In this document: positions 12,445-23,900 of the stretch, piece after piece | Position numbering within the stretch: the stretch's first letter is position 1 | Layout: each line of letters opens with the position of its first letter | NCBI GenBank assembly: GCA_035048495.1 | Contig: CM068549.1 | Coordinates: 16,897,103 to 16,961,102 of the forward strand | Origin: Euptelea pleiosperma | Lineage: Eukaryota > Streptophyta > Magnoliopsida > Ranunculales > Eupteleaceae | Length of the DNA stretch: 64,000 nt | Direction of reading: 5' to 3' | The notes under the pieces: model-generated | The model's database searches: none | What the model saw: the letters and a program-made list of their open reading frames with translations, nothing else | Told to the model about the DNA's origin: nothing | Position numbers and translations under genes: made by a program

Positions 12445-13325
12445 GGGTGCGTTTGATACGAGTGCAAATAGGCTTACGCGTGCAATCGTTTCCCACACAT
12501 GTTTGGTACGCGTGCAATCGGTGCTTTGCACATGCACACGGGCAAATGAATGCTCGCCCTCTTTAGCAATTAAAAACCCATTTCACCCCCTAAGCAATCG
12601 TTTACACAACCTCCTTGTGCAAACGATTTGCATAAGGTACAAATTAAAATCTAATATTTTCTCAAATCAAGCCTATCTTTCCCAAAAAAAAAAAATAGAA
12701 ATAATGAAAAAGTGTCCTTGAAATTTAAAAAACGAGAAAAATGGAAAAAAATAATAGCCCTTTTTTTCATAAATTTTTTCGAAAAATAATGGTCATTATA
12801 TTTTCGTTACAACGAAAAATAACGATCGTTATTTTTTGACCATTTTAACGGTACATAACGTAACGGGGGATGTCCGAATCCGTTACAACGGCCGTTATTT
12901 TTGCCATAACGGATACGGACCTCCCTCGTTACATTATATACCGTTAAAATGCTGAAAAAATATACCGAAAAATAACGACCATTATTTTCTGAAAAATTTT
13001 GTGAAAAAAAAAGTCTGTTATTTCTGTTATTGCCCATTATTTTTTTATTTTTTGTTGTATTTGAAAATTTGAATTTCATGTTCAAATATGTGGGAACACG
13101 TATTAAGTATGGAAAATTCATTTTTTTCGTACTTAATATGTAGGGCCCACATATTTTGTGCTTTCCTAAGTGAGCATGCATGCAAACCAAATCGTAGTTA
13201 ATATGAACAGTGCGTAAATTTTGAAATTTGCATATGCAAACTTAGTGCAAACCAAAAGCAAGAAAATAGTATGGGTGCGCAAACCATTGCACGAGTAATG
13301 GTTTGCATGCATACCAAACAGAGCC
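12445..13325. mobile_element. PIF/Harbinger-like non-autonomous DNA transposon, copy 1
   Basis: An 881-bp element with imperfect terminal inverted repeats (GGGTGCGTTTGATACG at left; the right end read inward is GGCTCTGTTTGGTATG). A TAA flanks each side (12442-12444 and 13326-13328), the 3-bp target duplication typical of PIF/Harbinger. The interior has a long palindromic core around TCCGAATCCGTTACAACGG (12835-12965). No transposase frame. A second copy in opposite orientation lies at 30509-31452. Confidence 0.7.
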
Positions 13326-14446
13326 TAACATTACAATGCAATGTTACTCTGAGACAAGCACTGACATTGATATGCGTTATTGTCACCTAGGTGCTAGGAA
13401 AGGGGTTGACCTTGACCCTTTTGTGCTAATGGACTTACATTTGCCTAACAACTACTGTTGAGCAAGAGTGGAATTGTCATTCCTCTTGGACCATTGAGAA
13501 CCATTTGTACCACTTCTAAATACTAAAAGAAATCTCATCCGACCCTTTCTTGATGGATGAACATGGTGTGACACCTCTCACTTACAATGGCTTAGTAGTT
13601 CATGGGCTACTATTATTTGTGGAGTGCAAATAGAATGTGTATTATCTCGGAACACATTTTTTTGTGGAGTGCAATGGTGAGGTCCTCTATCAGTAACAAG
13701 TGGGGATGGTGTTGGTAATCGTGTTGTCGGTGTATCCTGTCATACACCATTTTGTGTGATGTTGAATCTTGGGGGTAACCACATCCAAATCTCATGCATC
13801 GTGGAAGCAGAGGGGGGAGCGTGTGTTACCTTAAAAAAATGTCGGTCTTTTCGATGTGTCTGAGCCTTATCTCACCATTTCTATTCTACAATCAGTACAG
13901 AAAATTCTTTGGTGTACTGAACATGGTGGTCAACAGTTGCAAAGAGATTAGAGGAGGAATCAAGACATTATCTTGAAAAGTCATAAGTCTAACTTGTTTT
14001 AGCACTCAGACTGTGCATTTGCAAACTTTCTCTAGCTTTGAACTTTTTTGACATTGAAAGCTTAAATACTTCTCTCTGAGAATATTTTTGAAGTGGTGGA
14101 TTTTTGAAGCAGCGAAGCAGTGCCCAATCACATCATGCCACAATCCACTCTTCAAAAGCATTTCTAGGTTGTTTAAAAGCATTTCTGAGAGGGGAAACTA
14201 GGATCCAAACAAGCCCTACGGCTTGAGTCCTAAGTGTTTCAAAAATGTACTCTTCTCTCTCTACCATGGTAGGTGTTTCAAAAATGTACTCTTTTCTCTC
14301 TACCATGTAACCTTCGCTATGTCACCTCACCTGCCACATCACTAGACACATGTCCCATAAGAAAATAGGCCTACACAGCAAATGGAGGCTTTAAAGCCAG
14401 TTCAAAAGTCTATTTTAAGAGAGAGAGAGAGGAACATGAATTTAAG
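13326..14446. other. Unassigned intergenic DNA
   Basis: No recognisable gene. A short direct repeat, GTGTTTCAAAAATGTACTCTT, occurs twice around 14235-14300. The region ends at the target-site duplication of the adjacent TRIM element. Confidence 0.4.
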
Positions 14447-14451
14447 ATTTT

Positions 14452-15417
14452 TGTGACGCCCCGGGCCCACCACAGTAACAATATTGTCCGCTTTGCCAAG
14501 CGCACATGCCCCAGCACACGACTTTGCCTCTCCCCCATTTTTGGGAGGAAAATGCATTGTTACTATGAGGGTCCAGCTTGCCACTTATAGCCAGGATCTC
14601 AGACACTTATCCGATGTGGGACTAAACTCATGCACCCCTCCCCTGCCTACTTTCCCCCCTGCCTACTGTTCGACGGCTCCACGCGGCATCCCGGTAGCCA
14701 TTTCCGACCCAGCGCTTGGATGACTGGGCCATGACATTCACCCCACCCGACAAGATGAGCCATCCTCGGCTCCGATACCACTTGTGACGCCCCGGGCCCA
14801 CCAAAGTAACAATATTGTCCGCTTTGCCAAGCGCACATCCCCCAGCGCACGACTTTGCCTCTCCCCCATTTTTAGGAGGAAAACGCGTTGTTACTATGAG
14901 GGTCCAGCTTGCCACTTATAGCCAAGATCTCAGACACTTATCCGATGTGGGACTAAACTCATGCACCCCTCCCCTGCCTACTTTCCCCCCTGCCTACTGT
15001 TCGACGGCTCCACGCGGCATCCCGGTAGCCATTTCCGACCCAGCGCTTGGATGACTGGGCCATGACATTCACCCCACCCGACAAGATGAGCCATCCTCGG
15101 CTCCGATACCACTTGTGACGCCCCGGGCCCACCAAAGTAACAATATTGTCCGCTTTGCCAAGCGCACATCCCCCAGCGCACGACTTTGCCTCTCCCCCAT
15201 TTTTAGGAGGAAAACGCGTTGTTACTATGAGGGTCCAGCTTGCCACTTATAGCCAAGATCTCGGACGTTTTCTTATCCGATGTGGGACTAATCTCATGCA
15301 CCCCTCCCCTGCCTACCTCCCCCCTGCCTACTGTTCGACAGCTCCACGCGGCATCCCGGTAGCCATTTCTGACCCAGCGCTTGGATGGGTCGGCGCTTGG
15401 ATGACTGGGCCATGACA
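14452..15417 (-). mobile_element. Tandem TRIM-like miniature LTR retrotransposon (three LTRs, two internal segments)
   Basis: Three LTRs at 14452-14736 (285 bp), 14783-15067 (285 bp) and 15114-15417 (304 bp, with a short internal duplication near its end) are separated by two 46-bp internal segments (14737-14782, 15068-15113). The repeat period is 331 bp. Read on the minus strand, each internal segment starts two bases after the LTR with TGGTATCGGAGC, a tRNA-iMet primer-binding site with one mismatch, and ends GGGTGGGGTGAA, a polypurine tract, just before the next LTR (TGTCATGG...GCGTCACA). ATTTT flanks both sides (14447-14451, 15418-15422), a perfect 5-bp target duplication. No protein is encoded. 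The LTR also holds GTCCCACATCGGATAA, a word common in plant TRIM LTRs. Confidence 0.88.
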
Positions 15418-15422
15418 ATTTT

Positions 15423-16338
15423 AGACTTACTTCTTATATAAATAAAAGTAAATTTCATTCAGGGCATGGTGCCCAAACAAGGACCAACAATGGAACAAGA
15501 GGGTAATGAGATTATTCACTGTTATAGTGATAACTCCATATTCTCTTCCTAATATTTCAATAGCTTCAATGGACATATCAGGGGAATTGGTCATAGATCC
15601 TCACATGCATCCAATCATTTTATTCAGCAAATCTACAAAGGGAGATTGCCCCATGATAGGGGATTTAGGTACTAGATCCAACGACTAAAAATCATCAAAC
15701 AAGCCAATTTTTGGTATATGAATGTCTACAAAGGGTGGGCTAAACATCCATGCAATCAGTGGGCTCAGGTCTACCTTGTTACATCACGACCCATCCAAAA
15801 AATGCCATTTTAACGAATAACTAAGGGAGAATAACCACCCTCTCTCAAATATCGCATGTGACATTCTTCTTTAAGGTCTTGGATGCCTGCCCGTGCCGAG
15901 AAATTTTTTGATCTTTGCTTTTTTGATCCAAATGTCCAGGCATGCACCTAAAACACCATGTGCATACTCTTAGACACTAATGACCGTGTGGATGTTTGGC
16001 CCATCCCTATGTGGACCTACAGACCAAAAGATTGGTGGGTTGATCAATCATGGGATTCGAGCATTATTTTGAGGTGCTTGGATCCAATGTCTATAAATAA
16101 CCAATCATGCTGAAGAAGGCTCCAATGGCCAGACCAATAGAACTCAAATGACGGTTTTGGTAGCCGACCATGAGACTCCGATAGATTGGCCGTCCATCAC
16201 CAGACGGAGTTTCAAAGTCGGCGGACCACTACTCCGACAAACAATTTTAAAACTCCAAGAAACAAATGTTTAAAACTCTAAAACAACCCATTGAGTAATT
16301 TTCCCCTTTTTTGAAACCTTTCTTATTTCTTTTAGATA
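15423..16338. repeat. Intergenic DNA with palindromic dispersed repeat copies
   Basis: Fragments of the foldback family described at 4040 occur at about 15670-15800 (ending ACCTTGTTACATCACGACCC) and 15960-16110. No gene was recognised. Confidence 0.5.
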
Positions 16339-17408
16339 TACTAGGGGAATGCCACATGCACCTTATGCGTGGCAACACCTTGCACGTGGCACACATTTAG
16401 AGACCATTGACCGTACAGATGTTTTTCTCATCTCTAGGTGGACCACCTACGAAAATTCATCATGATTAGCAATTTCTATCCATTGGATTAGAGTCTTTTT
16501 CATGGTTTGTTTTCAACTGTAGATTTTTAGCATTACTATTTAACACGCAGTTTGAGGTGCATTTTTAGCCAATGACACCACCATGCACGTGTGACTGACC
16601 GTATAGATGTTTTGCCCATCTCTAAGTGGACCTACATACGAAAATTCATCGTAATTAGCAATGAGTTTTGACACCATTAATGATGGGCCATTATGAGCCA
16701 CATGGCACAATCTTAGAGATCACTGACCGTATAGATGTTTTGTTCATCCCTAGTGGACTTACATATCAAAATTCATTCAAATCAGTAATTTATAACCGAG
16801 TCTTTTTCTTGATTTATTTGTAACTGTGGATTTTGATTATTATGATTAGAAATTACTAATCAGGTATACTTTAGTTACATAAGTCCATATAGGGATGGAC
16901 CAAACATCCATACGGTCAGTAGCCTTTGATAAGGTGCCATGTGTCTCACATTGTGAGTCAATCAACATGGTGTACTTTTGTTACATAAGTCCATCTAGGG
17001 TGAACCAAACATCCATGTGGTTAGTAACCTCTAATAAGGTGACACGTGTCTCATATTGTGAGTCAATCATCTAATTTTTTCTAGCCATAGAGTTAAATGC
17101 CACGTCAGGATGTAATAATTGCTTGCACAGTTGAATTGAAATGTGAAAGTATTAAATGACCAAAGTATTCTTGTAAATTAAAAAAAAATTCAAAAACTGA
17201 AATAAATAATTTTTGTCAACTTAAAAAACTTGAGGGCATATCAAGAATAAGGATTGGGTGACGTGTTCTTTGGCACCAAAAAGATTGAAAAACCCCTGTC
17301 ACCTAAATAAAATGAAGAAAAGAAAAGAAGCAAAAATAAGGACATTTATGAGATATTGGGGTTTAACGTGAGACACGCAAGAAAGGCCTTCGCCTTTTAA
17401 ATAGTAGA
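16339..17408 (+). mobile_element. Candidate Helitron-like or other composite repeat (full copy)
   Basis: A block of about 1.07 kb beginning near ATACTAGGGGAATGCCAC and ending with the small hairpin AAAGGCCTTCGCCTTT followed by TAAATAGTAG. A hairpin a few bases before the end, with TATACTA/TAGTA at the ends, is Helitron-like, but a canonical CTRR terminus is not clear. A second, right-truncated copy is at 32825-33673. The interior consists of several GACCGTATAGATGTTTTG / GATTAGCAATTTCTATCC units of the foldback family. Confidence 0.4.
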
Positions 17409-17937
17409 ATAGACGTTCTTTATATATTTACTTTTATACAATAGATCTCAAAATTCCATAGTTTATCAGAACTTCCCTAAAACTAATTATAATGTGAAAT
17501 GACATTTATGGGTCAACAGGTGGACCAGCCAGTCAAACCGGGCTGATTCCGGCCCTTATATTGGTTCGATGATGGGATTAAAAACGTCGATTTAAACTAT
17601 GTGGATCCTAGAAAATGCAGTCTTTGCATCAAACAGCTTCAAACACCTTTGATTGCAAATAACAAAGCCAACGATATACACGGATGAATCACAAAAGAGA
17701 TGGCTGATTTTTTGACCAACACACAAAGAGAGAGAGAGACTTATATATAAAACAACTACATCTTAGTACTCAAAAACTATCAAAACTGAACACTATTTAC
17801 CACAATATCACCTATTTATACATAAGAAGTAGAACAATAGGTGAATAAAAGTAATGTTTTGGTTCCTTATTCTCAATAACCCAAAAAGGAAAGAAACCGA
17901 AAAACAACAGAATAAAAATGTTCTACAGATATTTCTA

Positions 17938-20900
17938 TCAACCCATGGCGTATGAAGGTGTCGGCAAGTTGATAACGGTGCTCTTAACCTTAGTCATCAT
18001 GTTTATACTGTTAGTGATTCCTTGTGACCCAATTCCGCTTTCCCGAAAACCCTGCCTCAACCAATGGTTGGTGTCCTTAAGTATGAAGGCAAATAGTTTG
18101 GAAAATGGATTATTTAGTAGCTCCAGGGTGGGGGTCAATGTACCTGGAATGGAAAATGGTCTGGCCCACGAGTCGGTGCAGAGTTGATTTGAACAGTTCC
18201 TGTCTCCATTGCATCGCTGATCAAGATTGCTTTGTTGATGTCTCTTGTGAACACGCAACCCTATGATTAATTTACTCATATGCATTAGCTCACACACAAA
18301 AATGAAAATCCAGCATTTTTGGTTTTCCAATATATGACATTATCTGAACAAAAGAATCAGTAGGCCACCTCATGGGTTACATGTTACCTAGAAATCAAAA
18401 TTTTAATTGTTCAATTAATAACAATTTTCCACGTATCTGAGGCATGAATTTCGAGGATCATCCGTTACAAGAGGATTCAATATGGACTAACAAGAAGAAG
18501 GGAAAGATTATCACATATAAGGAGATGGACCTATGAGCTCTTTAAGAGATCTCATACCTTTTTCCATGTATCCAAAAAGTGTTTATTCATAATTTCTTAC
18601 AAAGTTAAATACCCTCCTAGCCAAGTTTTAAAATATCATTTCGTTTCATTGTCTCGGTAAGTTTACAGAACGAGACGTATCGACAAAGATAGAACGAGAC
18701 AATGGCGAAAACACTATATGTCCCGATAAGGTTAAACTAATTTTAATGCTTAATTAGGTTACAAAATTGATTTTACCATTTATATGTGTTATAAAATACT
18801 TATGTACATATCCCATGAAAATAAGGTTCTAAACCAATTTTAGTATTTAAGTTGTTTCAATGAGACAATAAGTCGTTTCAATGAGACAATACATTCCTTT
18901 ATGTATCTTCTTGGCACCTTACCGGAATGAAAAGTCTCAAACGAGATTTTCAACCATGCTCCTAACCAATAAAAACTTACTAAAAGCAAAATCCTAGATA
19001 ATAGGTTTTAGTAATCCTAGATAATAGAAACTCTCATATAATAGAAATCCTAATAATAGAAACAATCTCCCTAAAAATAGAAATAATCCTACCCACCAGT
19101 GGGGCCATTAAAAATATAGGGACGATGGTAACACTACCCTTTGGAAAATAGAAAGAAGGTAGATGAATTTATACCTGGAGACCAAAATTGCTAGTGTTGC
19201 AGTGGTGGATTCCTTCTTCAACAGAGCTAATCCTGATAACTGGCAAGACTGGTCCAAATGGCTCCTCCCATGCGATTCTCATATCAGGTCTAACATTATC
19301 TATCAACAGTGGCCAGATGAGGTTGCCCTCCCTCTTGTACTCTTGGCAAAACGTTGCGCCTTTCTGCTTGGCATCCATCACCAACCCTTCAATGAAATTT
19401 GCCGATGATTCTGATATGACGGGGGTTATATCACAATCATCGTCTGGTGGTCCCACAATCAATTTTGCTACTTTGGCCTTCACTTTCTCGACGAGAGTAT
19501 CCGCTACAGACTCCATCACTAGAACAACTTTAATAGCAGTGCATCTTTGACCACTGTAGAGAGAGAAACACAAAGCAATCAATGCATTTTCATCAACTAA
19601 AAGTGTAGGAGTGAGGAGCCAATCAGCCAAAGCATTTAAAGACAAGTTAATATTTCACTTACCTATAAGAGAAACCTCCTTTTACAATGTTGGATGCTAC
19701 CAAGTCCAAATCAGCATCTTCAAGCACAATGCATGCATCTTTTCCTCCTAATTCCATTTGAAGAGGGATCATGCCTGCTTTCCTTGATATTGCAATTCCA
19801 GTGTCTCCACCTGTGAAGCTGATCAAAGCAAGGAAATTCTTAAGGCAAGAGAGGGTGAGTAACTCTCAGACAAGGGAAGAAAATAAAAACTTTTGGAGCT
19901 TTGAAGACCCGAAGTCGAGTATGAGATTACCTTATGCAGTTCACTACAGGATGCATTGTGAGGAAATCACCAATCTCAGAGCCTTTTCCAGTAACACAGC
20001 TAACAAGGCCTTTAGGAAAACCGGCCAAGTGAAAGCAATGCACCATGTGGAGGGCAGCTACAGCACCCTACAAGGAATAGGAGAGTGATCTTATAAGAAT
20101 AGCTTGATTCAGAAAAGCCAGTAAATGTTCAATAACTGTATGCAACCACAATGACCATATAATACTCTACATATTAAAGAGTAAGAGGAGAGGTTAGCTA
20201 CATTTATGGTAAAATACCTGAGTTGGAGGCTTAAGCACTAGAGAGTTTCCGGCAATCAGTGCAGGAGCAATTTTTGAGACAGCTAAGTTAACAGGATAGT
20301 TGAAGGGTGGGATTGCTAAAACGACCCCAAGCGGAATCTGCAGTTAGTGCAATCGAAATCCATAAATTTTTTGAAAAAAAGTATGAATAAATAAATAAAT
20401 AGACATTTCCATGTCCATCTTTGTGTGTCTCGTTATGGTGACAAAGTACTTCTTGGACAAGACATATCTCTCTGTTCAAGAATTAAACTGAAACAAGCAA
20501 GAACTTGGATCGAAGGAAAAATAGCTTACTAAAAGTGAACAATTTGACGACTAAATTAACTAGCTTAAGAAATTTGCAGAAAAAAGAACAACACTCGATA
20601 CGATAATACTAAAACAGTACTGTAATCACTCAATTTATTGGCTATACACTTTCCTGTGTATTGGAATTTAGTAACCTGTAACTTAGATAATGCAATTGAG
20701 ACTTAATAGTTTCCATTTGATACTTGTGAGCTTTATTTTAGTTGAGTTGATAGTTGATAGTGAAAATTTAGAAACTATTGGCCAAATTTTGTGATTTTTT
20801 AATTGAGCTGTCTTTACTTCCTATAGGGTTCCTACCAAGCTTTCCCATTTTGTTAAGAAAGACGCTAGACAATCTAAATATGCTAGATTGAAAATATGTA

Positions 20901-23900
20901 ATTATCTTTATTTGTTGAAACTCGGGTGGGGTCTGCCTCATCCCAGGCTTTCCCTCCAAGAAAAGAAAAGAAAAAAGATAAGACAATTAACCTTATTGGG
21001 TGCTAAATTCCAAACCTAGAGAACTATACATGCAAATGGCAAAGCAAAACAGAATTTTAAGCAACTAAATAGGTTTAGAAAAACACAAAATACTTAACAT
21101 ATATACTAACTAGAATTTCCAATTTTTTCAACTTCCAATTGTTCATCGCTCGGATGATCATCAAATGTTGGGCCAACCCTTGGATTGGCAATAAACTAAT
21201 TGAAGGCTCTTATCTGAAAAGTAGTGTTCGATGCGTTTCAAATTATTTTAGTGATTCAAATAAAGTAGCCTTTCTAAGTTAGAAGATAATGTATTTTATA
21301 GTGTGTACTTTTGTAACATAAAAAGTACATAGTGGTGTCTCATCTCGGAGAGGTCTTGGGTTCAAACCTCCCCAGTTGTGCAACGTGCACACATGTGGTG
21401 GTGTAAGGGGGCTCAATTGGGTCACTTGATCTTTTCGTCCATTATTTAGGTAGCTCAAGGGACACGTGAGGGTGTCTATTTGTATACCATATGACGGTTC
21501 ATATATTGTGCCAAACTGTGTACAAAATGCTTGGTATATTGTGATTGTTCGTACACTATGCTTGACAGCGTACCTAGATGTGTTGCTGGATGAAAATGTA
21601 TCCAACTAGCTACTTGTGTCTATAAGTAACCTATGTATAGAACAACACACAAAGACAATTGAATTTAGAAACAAAAAGCTCCTCGAGTACAACGAGAGAA
21701 AACGGTCCACAAAAGACCTATTCTAGGAATGGGTCAGACCGGAGTTTTGCTAAAAACTCCATCGATTTTAATCATCTTCTTCATCCCTTTCTTTCTTCTT
21801 CTTGTTCTTGGATAGAGCTTATGCGGTCATAAAATTGTGCATGATTTTTGAACTCAGTCTTAGAATGGGTTTTGATTTGACGAAAATGATTTTTCTAACC
21901 GAAATTTTATCAAAATGTTTTTTCTAAATAGAAAACTTGGATTTTCTCCTAAAATTTAGGAAGTTTAGGAGTAATTTCGTTGTAGAGCATTGGAATGTGT
22001 TGATCAGTATTGAGATACTTGAAGGGAACTATGGATTATAATCTTTGTTATAGGAAATTCTCAGCTGTGATCGAGGGTTACAGTGATGTGATGTGAAACA
22101 AAGATCGAGGAGTTGAAGTGAGTTATAGCCTGGATATTCACCTTGGGTGGTGGAGCGAATTCATGGAAATCGAAGAGAACATTATCCATTTTAAAATGGA
22201 GTTTGAGTTTATAGCGCTATCTTCTACTAGAGAATTGCAGAGGGGCTCACGAATATATTAGTTGATATACCAATATGGAGCAAAGCAGCACCAATCTTGA
22301 CAAATTTTGTGACAATAAGGCTACCATGCTACGAGTGTTACAATGGAAAATCGAAACAAGTTTGTCTCAAATACAATCATGTGAGAGGGATCTTGATTAA
22401 TGGAGTAATGTCCATATAATATGTGAAATCGAAGGCCAATTTGTAGAACCTTTCTAAGGGACTTTGCAGAAACACGTTGTCTCAAATATGGATGAGGATG
22501 CTACAAATGATTAGTTGTACATTAAGACAACCCAACTTTGTGAGATTAAGGTCTCTTCATGAATCTGTAGACTTTTGTTGATTGGGGTGTTATAGGATTT
22601 ACTGTTAACAACAATCTCCTATGACACAAAGTTGAGATTAAAATTCTCTCAATGAGCCTGTAGACATTTGGGTTGGGGTGTCACAGGAGCATTACTAGCA
22701 GAACTCATCGACATGAGTGTAGAAGTGGGGCCACTTCCTATAAGATTTGGGTTTCTATCCTTAGATCGTTCAAAATATTAGAATCTAAGCACACAACGTA
22801 AAGTGCGAAGCTTTAACCTTTGAAATCATTGTACGTGATATTTTCAATTTGTCATATTAGATTATCAGTTTAAGACATCTTTGCTTATGTACATGACTTT
22901 ATTGATTACCTAGTCTTCGATAATTAAACAAGTGGGGTGATTTTTAGATGTGTTTCAAATTAATTTAGTGATTCAAATAAAATAACTTTGAAAATGTAAC
23001 TTTTATAAAATTAGAAAGACAATATATTTTATCATTTGTACTTTTGCAACATAAAAGTAGATTGGCATAGTGGTTTCTCACCTCTTTCTAGAGGTGATTT
23101 TGGAGAGGTCTTGGGTTCAAACCTCCCAATCGCACAATACATAAGCGCATGTGTGCGCAAAGGGTGTACTTTGATCTTTTTTCGGATCAGTACTGGATCA
23201 TAGATTTTTGATCCGATATCTTAATGAAATTGACCATGTTCCGATCTGATACTGACCCAGTATCTATATTATATATATTATATAGATATATTTAATTGCC
23301 TAAAGGTATTTAAATATAAATATATGTCTAAAGGTATTTATATATATATATATATATCGGATCGGAACTGTTCCAGAACTGAATTTTATTGATCCAATGG
23401 GGTCGGATTGATTGGATTTCTTATCTAATCGGTATCAGATCAGTATTAATCTGACTCGAACCTGATCCATTGCTAGCCCTACTGACAGCATACCGAGGCT
23501 CGTTGCTGGACAAAATGTGTCCAACTGTTACTTGTGTCTATAAGAACCTGATTATAGAACGGAACCTAGAGAGAACTGAGTTCAAAAACAGAAAAGCTCC
23601 TCGAGTACAACGATAGAAAAGAGTACCCAAAAGACTGTTCCAAGAACAGGTCGGACAAAAGTTATGCTGAAAATTCCATCAATTTTAATCATCTTCTTCG
23701 CCCTTTCTTCCTTGTTTTGTCCTTGGACAAGCCATCTACGTGGTTCCTAAGACTGTGTATGATTTTTTAACTTGATCTTAGATTGGGTTTTTAATTTGAC
23801 AAAAATATTTTTTATAATCAAATTCTATCAAAATTGTTTTCTAAATAGAACACTTGATTTGTTTTCTAAAAGAAAACTTAAATTTTGTCCTAAAATACTT

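Larger units (their letters stand above)
21232..23900 (+). mobile_element. Decayed Copia retrotransposon with two LTRs (GAPN intron 3)
   Basis: Direct repeats start TG(C/T)GTTTCAAATTA at 21232 and 22950. They share ...TTAGTGATTCAAATAAA..., ...GAGAGGTCTTGGGTTCAAAC..., ...TTACTTGTGTCTATAAG... and ...AAAAGCTCCTCGAGTACAACG. The second LTR is preceded by a polypurine-like GTGGGGTGA. Between them, 22170-22520 translates with several stops and frame breaks to a Copia RNase H remnant: FIALSST, then YVKSKANL and SKGLC. The element lies in sense orientation relative to the plus strand, antisense to GAPN. The right LTR contains an insertion at about 23165-23484. Confidence 0.7.

Noticed and set aside
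14484..15418. Repeated 60-95 codon open frames on both strands in the 14.5-15.4 kb array
   Set aside because: They are translations of the repeated TRIM LTR. The LTR/PBS/PPT structure and target duplication explain the sequence fully, and no known protein is matched.
19163..19550. Plus-strand open frames over 19.2-19.5 kb
   Set aside because: They are antisense shadows of GAPN exon 7, whose minus-strand frame contains the catalytic cysteine motif.
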